From: Alphaproteobacteria bacterium
Lineage (GTDB): Bacteria; Pseudomonadota; Alphaproteobacteria; Micropepsales; Micropepsaceae
Assembly (NCBI GenBank): GCA_017307315.1
Contig: JAFKFF010000311.1
Coordinates: 1 to 9,239, forward strand
Direction of reading: 5' to 3'
DNA: 9,239 nucleotides
The notes under the pieces are model-generated. The model was not told the origin of the DNA, searched no databases, and worked only from the letters and a program-made list of their open reading frames with translations. Each line of letters opens with the position of its first letter. Position 1 is the first letter of the stretch. Both the position numbers and the translations under genes were made by a program. This document shows positions 1 through 6,255 of the stretch, piece after piece.

Positions 1-40
1 GAAAAAGCCCGTCCCGCATCTTGCGGGGGCCGCGCCATGA
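1..40 (+). CDS. 3' end of an upstream gene, coupled to GT2-A (partial)
   Basis: In the frame whose codons start at base 2, the window opens with 12 codons reading KKPVPHLAGAAP and then TGA at 38-40. That TGA overlaps the ATG at 37 as ATGA. The next junction in the array is also ATGA, and the one after it is GTGA, so a coupled gene ending here is the simplest reading. The tail is basic and proline-rich, loosely like the end of GT2-B, which fits a further glycosyltransferase, but 12 residues cannot identify a family. The 5' part lies outside the window. The alternative is that these bases are non-coding leader. Confidence 0.45.
   Translation, partial: KKPVPHLAGAAP
13..29 (+). promoter_or_regulatory. 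Hairpin covering the Shine-Dalgarno region of GT2-A
   Basis: CCCGCA (13-18) and TGCGGG (22-27) form a perfect 6-bp inverted repeat with a 3-nt loop. The right arm runs into the G-run at 25-29, which is the only ribosome-binding candidate for the ATG at 37 (7-nt spacing). The stem would hide part of that site. A ribosome finishing the upstream frame at 38-40 would melt it, which fits translational coupling. A 6-bp stem in GC-rich DNA can also occur by chance. Confidence 0.3.
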
Positions 41-954
41 TGTCGGTCCTGCTCGCCACCCATAACGTCGCCGACACGATCGAGCGCACGCTCGAAGCCA
101 TGGCGGGGCTGGACGTGCCGGACGGCGGCTGGGAATTGCTGGTGGTCAACAACGCCAGCACCGACGATACCGAAGCGCGCGTGCTGGCATGGAAAGACCG
201 GCTGCCTCTCGCCTGTCTGGCCGAACCGCGGCTGGGGAAATCCTTCGCGCTCAACCGGGGACTGAGCGAGACCAAGGGCGATCTCATCGTCATGACGGAC
301 GACGATGTCCTTCCCGACCGGACCTGGCTGACGGATATCGCGCGCGTCGCCGCCCTTCATCCGCAATGCGCGGCCTTCGGGGGCGCCATCGTCCCGGCTT
401 TCGAAGGCCCGGCGCCGATTGTCGCGAGCAGCTATTTCGGCCTGCTCTATGGCGCCAGCCCGGACCATGGCGAAGGTGCGATCCAGCCGATGCGGGGAAC
501 CAGCCTGTACGACGTCTCCGGCGCAAACCTCACCATCCGCAAATCCGTGCGGGACGCGGGCCATCGCTTCGCCGAAGGCTATTTGATCGGCCGGGCGGGC
601 CTGATGGGCGAAGATACCGAATTCGTGCGCCAGCTGGGCGCATCGGGCTTGCAGATCGGTTTCGCGCCCAAAGCGCGCCTTCGCCATATCATTCACCCGC
701 ATCAAACGTCCTGGCGCTGGATTCACCGGCGCTTCTACCGTCACGGCCGCACCGCGTTCCTGCAAGCCCGGGCGCGCGGGGAATCTGCCGGCTTTCCCTG
801 GCGCTCGCTTCGCGGCCTGCCGGGCTCGGGCCTGCGCTGGCTGCTGGCGCTGGCGCGAAACGACAGGACCGATGCTTTCCGGCAGTCCCGGGCGCTCGCC
901 TATGATCTGGGCGCGCTTCGCCAAGCCTTCTCGTCGCAAGGCAAGACACCATGA
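37..954 (+). CDS. Family 2 glycosyltransferase, first of three tandem paralogues (GT2-A)
   Basis: The 305-residue protein has a GT-A fold signature. MSVLLATHN near residue 2 is the first Rossmann strand, VVNNASTDDT (36-45) is the nucleotide-binding turn, and TDDDVLPD (87-94) holds the metal/UDP-binding DXD motif. GEDTEF (191-196) supplies the usual acidic catalytic-base region, and HQTSWRWIHRRF (222-233) is the conserved basic/aromatic acceptor-side motif. No signal peptide or clear membrane segment is visible, so it should act at the cytoplasmic face on a lipid-linked acceptor, using a nucleotide sugar. The start is one of two adjacent ATGs (37 or 40); 37 overlaps the upstream TGA. The frame stays open to the window edge, but both paralogues begin just before the same SV(I/L) strand, supporting this start. 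It overlaps GT2-B by ATGA. Donor and acceptor sugars cannot be read from the sequence. Confidence 0.92.
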   Translation: MMSVLLATHNVADTIERTLEAMAGLDVPDGGWELLVVNNASTDDTEARVLAWKDRLPLACLAEPRLGKSFALNRGLSETKGDLIVMTDDDVLPDRTWLTDIARVAALHPQCAAFGGAIVPAFEGPAPIVASSYFGLLYGASPDHGEGAIQPMRGTSLYDVSGANLTIRKSVRDAGHRFAEGYLIGRAGLMGEDTEFVRQLGASGLQIGFAPKARLRHIIHPHQTSWRWIHRRFYRHGRTAFLQARARGESAGFPWRSLRGLPGSGLRWLLALARNDRTDAFRQSRALAYDLGALRQAFSSQGKTP

Positions 955-1916
955 TCAGCGTCATCCTGGCGACCCATAACGGGTCCGACACCATCGCGCG
1001 CACCCTGGAAGCATTGAGCCTGTTGCAGGCGCCCAAAGGCGGATGGGAATTGCTGGTGGTCAACAATGCCAGTACCGACGACACCGAGGCACGGGTCCTG
1101 GCATGGCAAGACCGGCTGCCGCTCACCTATAGGATCGAGCCGAGGCTGGGAAAGTCCCACGCGCTCAATGCCGGCCTGAAGCTGGCGCGCGGGGATTTGA
1201 TCGTCATGACGGATGACGATGTTCTGCCCGATCCCGACTGGCTCATCCAATGGGACAGCACCGCCGGAAATTTCCCTCAATGCTCCTTTTTCGGCGGCGC
1301 CGTCGTTCCCGAATTCGGCGCCATGCGCCCCCCATCGGTCCTTCCCGCCGGCGAATACGGGATCTTGTATGGTGCGACTCATGACGCGCCGGAAGGGCCG
1401 CTGGCGCCATCCTGGAAGACGGGACTGTACAACGCGGCGGGCGCCAACATCGCCATTCGCAGGTCGGTCCGCGACGAAGGACACCGCTTCGACACCGAGC
1501 TTTCCGTGGGCAGCGGCGGGATCATGGGTGAGGACACCGAATTCATCAATCGTCTGGCGCGCGCCGGGCACCGGATGGGATTTTCCCCCAAGGCGCGCTT
1601 GCGCCACATCATCCAGCCGCACCAGTTGACCTGGTCTTGGATCTACCGCCGGTTTGTCCGGGGCGGGCGATGCGACTTCATGCTGCTGGATGTGCGCCAG
1701 GATAATGCCGGCCGTCTTCAATTCCGTTTCCCGCATCATCGCATCCCCAGCGCGCTCGGCTCTCTCGCTCGCCTGGTGCCTGCGGCCCTGCGCCGGAACG
1801 AACGGCAGCTGTTCCGCCAGGCGCATGGCCTTGCCTGCGACCTTGGCGCGCTGCAGCAGGCAGCCTGGCTCTGCTTCAGCCGCAAGCCTCGCCCGTCGCG
1901 GGAGGCCGCGTCGTGA
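951..1916 (+). CDS. Family 2 glycosyltransferase, second paralogue (GT2-B)
   Basis: This 321-residue GT2 enzyme matches GT2-A at 46 of the first 60 residues by hand count. It has the same blocks: VVNNASTDDT (36-45), TDDDVLPD (87-94) and GEDTEF (193-198), plus the shared C-terminal DLGALQQA near residue 297. It starts at ATG 951, overlapping the previous stop as ATGA, with AAGG at 938-941 (9-nt spacing) as ribosome-binding site. It differs from its neighbours in the basic/aromatic motif: QLTWSW followed by RFVRGG (225-239), where both others have SWRW and RxxRHG. That points to a different acceptor or donor, or to relaxed constraint. The later C-terminal third (about 245-290) also diverges. 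It probably adds one sugar to the same glycan as its neighbours. It is coupled to GT2-C by a GTGA overlap. Confidence 0.92.
   Translation: MISVILATHNGSDTIARTLEALSLLQAPKGGWELLVVNNASTDDTEARVLAWQDRLPLTYRIEPRLGKSHALNAGLKLARGDLIVMTDDDVLPDPDWLIQWDSTAGNFPQCSFFGGAVVPEFGAMRPPSVLPAGEYGILYGATHDAPEGPLAPSWKTGLYNAAGANIAIRRSVRDEGHRFDTELSVGSGGIMGEDTEFINRLARAGHRMGFSPKARLRHIIQPHQLTWSWIYRRFVRGGRCDFMLLDVRQDNAGRLQFRFPHHRIPSALGSLARLVPAALRRNERQLFRQAHGLACDLGALQQAAWLCFSRKPRPSREAAS
1900..1905 (+). promoter_or_regulatory. Ribosome-binding site selecting the GTG start of GT2-C
   Basis: GGGAGG lies 7 nt upstream of the GTG at 1913, inside the end of GT2-B. The other candidate start, ATG 1928, gives an N-terminus aligned with its paralogues (MISV) but has no comparable site at normal spacing. 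The GTG is therefore preferred and adds five residues (MSDSG). Confidence 0.6.
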
Positions 1917-2866
1917 GCGATAGCGGGATGATCTCGGTCCTGATGGCGACCCACAATGGCGCCGACACGATCGATCGGACGCTGGCGGCGATGAGCGCGC
2001 TGGAAGCGCCACCGGAGGGCTGGGAGCTCGTCATCGTCAACAATGGCAGCACCGATGACACCGAGGCCCGCGTCCTGAAATGGAAGGACCGGTTGCCGCT
2101 GAAATACGCGGTCGAAACCAACCTGGGAAAATCCAAGGCCATGAACCGGGCGCTGACCATGGCGCGAGGCGATCTGATCGTCATGACCGACGATGACGTG
2201 CTGCCCGACCGGGACTGGCTGGTTCAGTGGCGGCGCACGGCGGATGCCCTGCCGCAATGCACGGTCTTCGGCGGCGCCATCCTTCCGGAGTTCGGCGATA
2301 CGCCGCCAAGCTGGCCCATGCCGCCCGCATGGCTCACCGTCCTATACGCCCAGACTCCCGATTACGCGGAAGGCGAGATAGAGCCCTATAACGTTTCCGG
2401 CCCGAACATGGCGATACGCCGGTCGGTCTGGGAGCGGGGCGCGCGCCTGGACGAGAAATTCCTGGTCGGAAAATACGGCCTGATGGGTGAGGATGCGGAA
2501 TTCGTCAAGCGCGCGCATGAGCGCGGCCACAAAATCGGCTTCGCGCCGCGGGCCCGGGTCCGCCACATCGTGCAAAAAGATCAGCTGTCCTGGCGCTGGA
2601 TTCATCACCGCTTCTTCCGCCATGGCCGCACCATGTTCACATTGGAAGAAGTGCATGAAGACGCGGCGACGAAGCAGCCGTCTTTCGCTTTTCCCCGCTG
2701 GCGTATACGCCGCGTGGCGACCAGCTTCCTGAAGCTCGTCGCGGCGCTCCCAAGCCTGAGCCGGCAGCGCATCTTCAGCCATACCCGGTCGATCGCCTAC
2801 GATTTGGGCGCGCTCAAACAGGCGCTTGTCCTGGTCAAACTAAGGCGCAACCGCCGGGCGGGTTAG
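1913..2866 (+). CDS. Family 2 glycosyltransferase, third paralogue (GT2-C)
   Basis: This 317-residue protein has the same architecture. ISVLMATHNG starts at residue 7, IVNNGSTDDT is at 41-50, TDDDVLPDRDW at 92-102 holds the DXD motif, GEDAEF is at 192-197, and QLSWRWIHHRFFRHGR is at 224-239. The conserved end AYDLGALKQA begins near residue 295. Its middle segment (about 125-165) lacks the Leu-Tyr-rich insert seen in GT2-A and -B and carries a Trp/Pro-rich stretch instead, so the acceptor pocket may differ. It starts with GTG overlapping the GT2-B stop; ATG 1928 is the alternative. It ends in TAG, only 3 bp from the stop of the opposite-strand deacetylase gene, with no terminator between. Its role is inferred to be a later transfer in building the same polysaccharide. 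Confidence 0.92.
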   Translation: MSDSGMISVLMATHNGADTIDRTLAAMSALEAPPEGWELVIVNNGSTDDTEARVLKWKDRLPLKYAVETNLGKSKAMNRALTMARGDLIVMTDDDVLPDRDWLVQWRRTADALPQCTVFGGAILPEFGDTPPSWPMPPAWLTVLYAQTPDYAEGEIEPYNVSGPNMAIRRSVWERGARLDEKFLVGKYGLMGEDAEFVKRAHERGHKIGFAPRARVRHIVQKDQLSWRWIHHRFFRHGRTMFTLEEVHEDAATKQPSFAFPRWRIRRVATSFLKLVAALPSLSRQRIFSHTRSIAYDLGALKQALVLVKLRRNRRAG

Positions 2867-2869
2867 CGC

Positions 2870-3778
2870 TTAAGCCAATTCTTCCACCAGGTTCAACTCG
2901 CGCATCGCCCGCCAGGCATGGGCGCGCCAGACGCGCCCGGTGAAGGCGCCCATATACTGATTGTATCCGGCATCGCCGGAATGCGGGACGATACAAAAAT
3001 GATAGCGCGGCGCGACGCGGAAGCTTTCCGTCTCGATGTCGAACGGCTCGAACACCGAACGCTGGGTGACATGGCATTCGAACATCCGGCGCTTGAGGTC
3101 TTGCTCGGCGGACGAAAGCGCGAAGCGAACGGTCGGGCCGGCGTCGGGATGGGGCAGGAATTTGCTGTGCTGGAACACGCCGCCGGGCGCGTTGTACAGT
3201 GGCGCCTCCACGATGACCGGTGGGGTTTCTCCCTGCTTGGCGATCAAGGCGCAAGCGGCGTGGACGCTGAAAGCCGTGGCGTCATGATCGGGATGACCGC
3301 CTTCATAGGCATGCGTCACGACATGGCTGAAATTCCTGAACCGTGCCGCCAGATAGCGCGCTGCCGGCACCATGTTGAAGGCGGCCTCCTGGTCGGCGAT
3401 GCCCAGATTGGACAAGGGCTCGATCTTCCGCCCCAAAAGCGCCAGGGCCGCTTCCGCCTCGCGATGACGCGCGCCGGCATAGTCCATCCAATTGTCGAAG
3501 CCGGCGTTGCGCGCGAAATTGCCCCGGCGCGGCGCGCCATCGGTGATGCTGATCACGCCGGTCCTGGGGAATCGCGCCAGGATGGCCCCGGCCGCTATCG
3601 CTTCGTCGTCGGGATGCGCCGTCACCACCAGGGTGGCGCAGCCGGCCAGGCCTTCCAGGGACGGCAAGGCGCGGGGCGCGCGCGGCTGTCCGCTCAGCCT
3701 TTTGCCCCGCCGCCGCATGGCGGCGTCATTCATCATCCGCCGGGCGCGGCGCAGGATCCGGTGCAGCAGCAGCATCAT
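2870..3778 (-). CDS. PIG-L/LmbE-family zinc N-deacetylase
   Basis: The 302-residue protein carries the PIG-L motif AHPDDEA (54-60). By analogy with MshB, H55 and D58 are zinc ligands and D57 is the general base. GGHPDHDA (160-167) carries the second histidine pair, H162 and H165. Family members remove the acetyl group from N-acetylglucosamine-type sugars, either on small glycosides or on lipid-linked glycans. In this locus a polysaccharide precursor is the likely substrate (inference). Residues 1-45 before the first core strand form a strongly basic leader (HRILRRARRMM and similar) that could bind the membrane; it is not a clear signal peptide. The start is the ATG at 3778, overlapping the upstream GT4 stop as ATGA, with GGAAAGG at 3787-3793 (8-nt spacing). 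An upstream in-frame extension exists but is arginine-rich shadow sequence inside the GT4 gene. The end converges on GT2-C. Confidence 0.9.
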   Translation of the reverse strand: MMLLLHRILRRARRMMNDAAMRRRGKRLSGQPRAPRALPSLEGLAGCATLVVTAHPDDEAIAAGAILARFPRTGVISITDGAPRRGNFARNAGFDNWMDYAGARHREAEAALALLGRKIEPLSNLGIADQEAAFNMVPAARYLAARFRNFSHVVTHAYEGGHPDHDATAFSVHAACALIAKQGETPPVIVEAPLYNAPGGVFQHSKFLPHPDAGPTVRFALSSAEQDLKRRMFECHVTQRSVFEPFDIETESFRVAPRYHFCIVPHSGDAGYNQYMGAFTGRVWRAHAWRAMRELNLVEELA

Positions 3779-4881
3779 CCCGTCCGCCTTTCCGCAAGGT
3801 TCGACGCGCCGGGAGAGCGGCGCAGAAGAGCGGCTTTTTCCGCCAGGGCCAGCAGCGTGTCGATCTGCGCCGAGGTGCGGATGTCGGCGCGTTCCGCATG
3901 GCGCAGCGCGGCGGCCGACAAGGCGGCGTAGTGGGTCTTGTCGTCCCAGAGCCGGCGAAGCGCCTTCACCCAATCTTCTATCGGCGCATCCGGATCGAGC
4001 AACAGGCCTCCGGGGCCAACCGCCTCCGGCAACGCGCCGCGGCTCGAGGCCAGGACCGGAATGCCGCTATATTGGGCTTCGGACGCCACGCGCCCCCACC
4101 CTTCCTCCAGCCGGCTGGGCGCGAGCAGAATCTTGGTCTGCCGGTAGACGCTCTTCATGTCTGCCGTCCTGTTGCGGAATGTCAGGTTGGGAAATTTCCG
4201 CGCATGGGCGCGCATTTCCGCTTCCTGCTCGACCGTCAGCCGCCAGGATTCCACGAAGCAGAACGGAATGTCGGGACAGCGCGCGACAAGCTCCAGCGCG
4301 ACATCGCTGCCTTTGAAGATTTGCGGATTGATCAGGGTCACATAGGCCGGCTCGGTCGCGGTGCGATAAAGTTCGGTCCGGAACAGAGGCGGCAGGACCG
4401 CGCTTTCCAGCCCATATTTCTCCCTATAGGCCCGGGCGGTGAACTGGGAATTCGAAAGGAACAGGGCATTGCGCAATGTGCTGGGATCGCCATCGATAAG
4501 GTCGAACAGCACATCGTGGAAATAGACGATCATCGGAATGGAAAGGCGGTCCAGGATTTTTCCCAGCTCGACCTGATAAAGAGCCTGCACGACCGCAACA
4601 TCGGGGCACTCCCGTTGCACGATGTCTTCCAGGGCCTGGCGAATGTCCCAGCGCCGGTATGTCGGATAGCCCATCAGCCGGTCGCTGACCCGCTTTTTGC
4701 CGACAAGCCGGCCCATCAGCCGGGTGCGAAAGCCGACGCGATCCTTGGGCTCCATGTTCGCCGCCACAACGATTTCATGGCCGCGCTGCTTGAGTTCGAC
4801 CGCGATCTCATGGGTGTTCGCCATGATCCCGCCATAGGCCTGGGGAAGGTGCTGAAAGCCCGAAACGAAGAGAAATTTCAT
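3775..4881 (-). CDS. Family 4 (GT-B) glycosyltransferase, coupled to the PIG-L gene
   Basis: The 368-residue protein has two Rossmann halves. The N-terminal half begins MKFLFVSGF, with a glycine turn AYGG at 15-18. The C-terminal half carries SRLEEGWGRVASEA, where E260 and E268 make the EX7E retaining motif. ASSRGALPEAVGPGGLLLDP (279-298) is the usual donor-binding loop. The enzyme would transfer a sugar from a nucleotide donor with retention of configuration, in the cytoplasm. The glycine-rich loop GGIMANTHEIA is typical of GT4 acceptor binding. Start choice: ATG 4881 has GAAAGG at 4891-4896 with 9-nt spacing. ATG 4890 lies directly against that site and TTG 4902 has none. The stop overlaps the deacetylase start, so the two proteins are probably made in fixed proportion and may act on the same sugar. 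The substrate is unknown. Confidence 0.92.
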   Translation of the reverse strand: MKFLFVSGFQHLPQAYGGIMANTHEIAVELKQRGHEIVVAANMEPKDRVGFRTRLMGRLVGKKRVSDRLMGYPTYRRWDIRQALEDIVQRECPDVAVVQALYQVELGKILDRLSIPMIVYFHDVLFDLIDGDPSTLRNALFLSNSQFTARAYREKYGLESAVLPPLFRTELYRTATEPAYVTLINPQIFKGSDVALELVARCPDIPFCFVESWRLTVEQEAEMRAHARKFPNLTFRNRTADMKSVYRQTKILLAPSRLEEGWGRVASEAQYSGIPVLASSRGALPEAVGPGGLLLDPDAPIEDWVKALRRLWDDKTHYAALSAAALRHAERADIRTSAQIDTLLALAEKAALLRRSPGASNLAERRTG

Positions 4882-4890
4882 GCACGCCAT

Positions 4891-4896
4891 CCTTTC
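4891..4896 (-). promoter_or_regulatory. Ribosome-binding site for the GT4 gene at 3775-4881
   Basis: GAAAGG on the minus strand lies 9 nt before ATG 4881 and directly touches ATG 4890. It therefore decides for the shorter start, giving MKFLFVSG as N-terminus. The rest of the 129-bp gap (4882-5010) between this gene and the end of the wzt frame shows no convincing -35/-10 pair or terminator. Confidence 0.55.
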
Positions 4897-5010
4897 GGAC
4901 AAGCCCGCCCCCCGCGACCGCGGCGTTCTAAGGACAGTAAATCCCCAATCGCATTCGACGATGGGCCTGCTGCGGAAGACATGAACGGCATCGAATTCGC
5001 CGCCCGACGG

Positions 5011-5178
5011 TCAGGCCACTTTCTCGGTGTCGGCGAAAACGCTCATCGCTTTCCAGCGCGATCCCGCCACGCAAATGCCGCGCCGGGCGCCCCAGCCGTC
5101 CTTGAAGGTATCGGCATTGGCGACGGTGAACATGATCGCGGGCGGCGTCTCTTCCAGGCGCTCGCCGCCCTTGGAAAG
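5011..5178 (-). pseudogene. Detached last 55 codons of the Wzt-like C-terminal domain
   Basis: Immediately after the in-frame TGA of the ATPase gene the same frame continues without interruption for 55 codons and ends in TGA at 5011-5013. It begins LSKGGERLEETPPAIMFTV and ends FADTEKVA. The fragment looks like the last beta strands of a Wzt-type C-terminal domain, including a closing RRGICVAGSRW that resembles the usual end of this domain. There is no start codon with a ribosome-binding site to make it independently; the first internal ATG would leave about 40 residues. With the ATPase it would form a single protein of about 414 residues, the usual size for Wzt proteins with a cargo-binding domain. 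It is therefore called a remnant of that gene, unless the TGA is read through or is a sequencing error. Confidence 0.75.
5140..5177 (-). other. Overlapping hairpins just downstream of the in-frame TGA
   Basis: One nucleotide after the TGA on the minus strand, TTTCCA (5177-5172) can pair with TGGAAG (5156-5151, one G-U pair). Next come a 2-nt bulge, GGCG/CGCC (5169-5166 with 5160-5157) and a 5-nt loop. A competing perfect 8-bp stem pairs GGGCGGCG (5170-5163) with CGCCGCCC (5147-5140) across a 15-nt loop. These are real complementarities, but the region is GC-rich coding DNA and their function is unproven. Confidence 0.35.
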
Positions 5179-6255
5179 TCACAGCCGCAGGAAATATTCG
5201 CCCGGCGGCAAAGGCAGATGCTCGATGATGCAGGAAATGTCGCTCGTGCCGAAGACGCCGGGAATGCCCCGCTCGGTCTTGGGCGACGCCACGCTCAGAA
5301 CCTGCTGGCCCGAGGAATTGTCGACATGGGCGATGAAGATCGGATGATCGATCTGGTCGGGAAATTCCGCGCGGATCCGGATCCTGAGCGGCGTTCCCAA
5401 AGGAATGACGCGCGTGGATTCGCCGGTATCGTCCACCACATCCATGGTGCGCAGATATTTGCAATTCTTGATCGCGACGGGCTGGACCGCGCCGGTGGAG
5501 AAATACTTCAGCGACTTGTGATATTCCGCCAGCGCGTCGGCGATGGGCCCGGAATAGAGCAGCTGTCCGCCGCGGAAGAACAGGCCCTGGCGGCATAGCG
5601 TTTCGATCGCCGCGACATTGTGGCTGACGAAGATGACGGTGCGGCCGGAATTGGCGACATCGTCCATCTTGCCCAGCGACTTCTTCTGGAATTCGGCGTC
5701 GCCGACGGAAAGAACTTCATCCACCAGGAGAATATCGGTGTCCAGATGCGCGGCGACGGCGAAGGCGAGTCGCACATACATGCCGCTGGAATAATGCTTC
5801 ACCGGGGTGTCGAGAAACTTTTCCACCCCCGAGAAATCCACGATCTCGTCGAAGCGCTTGGCGATCTCGCGCCGGCGCATCCCCAGGATCGCGCCGTTGA
5901 GGAAGATATTCTCGCGGCCGGTCAATTCCGGCTGAAAGCCGGTGCCCACCTCGATCAGGCTGCCGACGCGCCCGGACAGGCGCGCCTCGCCCGCGGTCGG
6001 CTCGGTGATGCGGCTGAGAATCTTCAGGAGCGTGCTCTTGCCCGCGCCGTTGCGGCCCAGAAGGCCCACGATCTCGCCGTGCGGAACGTCGAAACTCACA
6101 TCCTTCAGCGCCCACATCTCTTCGGTGTTGGCACGCTCGAAAGGGTTGCGCAGGCGGTGCAGCAGGGCTTCCGCCATCGTGCCGTGCTGCTTCTTGTGCG
6201 CGATATGGTAGGATTTTCCAATTCCGCGCGCGGAAATCGCAAACTCAGATGACAT
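5179..6255 (-). CDS. wzt: Polysaccharide ABC exporter ATPase (Wzt-like), C-terminal domain cut by TGA
   Basis: The 358-residue protein has a complete ATPase domain: Walker A GRNGAGKST (67-75), Q-loop Q108 in GTGFQPELTG, signature YSSGMYVRL (155-163), Walker B DILLVDE (174-180) and the switch histidine H212. The LIEVGTGF and SVGDAEF blocks are typical of Wzt/TagH/KpsT-type exporters of lipid-linked polysaccharide. Residues from about 255 start a C-terminal beta-rich domain of the kind that recognises the chain end in Wzt proteins, but it stops at GEYFLRL. The frame continues for 55 more codons (5011-5178). A single base change of a sense codon such as GGA would explain the TGA. The ATPase should be intact; cargo recognition may be lost. 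ATG 6255 overlaps the permease gene by 11 bp and is preferred to TTG 6261. It pairs with the permease at the inner membrane. Confidence 0.9.
   Translation of the reverse strand: MSSEFAISARGIGKSYHIAHKKQHGTMAEALLHRLRNPFERANTEEMWALKDVSFDVPHGEIVGLLGRNGAGKSTLLKILSRITEPTAGEARLSGRVGSLIEVGTGFQPELTGRENIFLNGAILGMRRREIAKRFDEIVDFSGVEKFLDTPVKHYSSGMYVRLAFAVAAHLDTDILLVDEVLSVGDAEFQKKSLGKMDDVANSGRTVIFVSHNVAAIETLCRQGLFFRGGQLLYSGPIADALAEYHKSLKYFSTGAVQPVAIKNCKYLRTMDVVDDTGESTRVIPLGTPLRIRIRAEFPDQIDHPIFIAHVDNSSGQQVLSVASPKTERGIPGVFGTSDISCIIEHLPLPPGEYFLRL

Larger units (their letters stand above)
37..2866 (+). repeat. Tandem array of three diverged GT2 gene copies
   Basis: Three genes of 918, 966 and 954 bp sit head to tail with 4-bp overlaps. 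They share colinear conserved blocks from the first strand to the shared C-terminal DLGAL motif. GT2-A and GT2-B share a 23-nt identical run (130-152 and 1044-1066), and the DXD region is also close in all three at DNA level. The arrangement indicates tandem duplication followed by divergence, mostly in the C-terminal halves. Confidence 0.8.

Noticed and set aside
900..2012. 370-codon open frame on the - strand
   Set aside because: It is antisense to GT2-B, whose codons carry conserved motifs. Similar antisense frames recur opposite the paralogues simply because the sense sequences are related.
2918..3931. 337-codon open frame on the + strand opposite the PIG-L gene
   Set aside because: The PIG-L motifs lie on the other strand, and this product has no recognisable domain or ribosome-binding site.
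3779..3973. Longer N-terminus for the PIG-L protein (65 extra residues)
   Set aside because: The extension overlaps the GT4 C-terminus and is shadow-like, while ATG 3778 has a good ribosome-binding site and an ATGA overlap.
5179..5181. Selenocysteine at the TGA
   Set aside because: The downstream hairpin loop is at a slightly short distance, no Wzt family member is known to me with selenocysteine there, and a simple nonsense change or base error explains it.
4928..5182. GTG at 5182 overlapping the in-frame TGA as GTGA, opening an 84-codon frame that might be a coupled small gene
   Set aside because: The product is arginine/histidine-rich with no recognisable feature, typical of out-of-frame GC-rich DNA. 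The original frame gives a clean Wzt-type domain end instead.
3898..5598. 566-codon open frame on the + strand
   Set aside because: It lies antisense across the GT4 gene and the end of wzt, has low-complexity Arg/Gly/Ala composition and no domain, and ends inside wzt. It is a GC-rich shadow.
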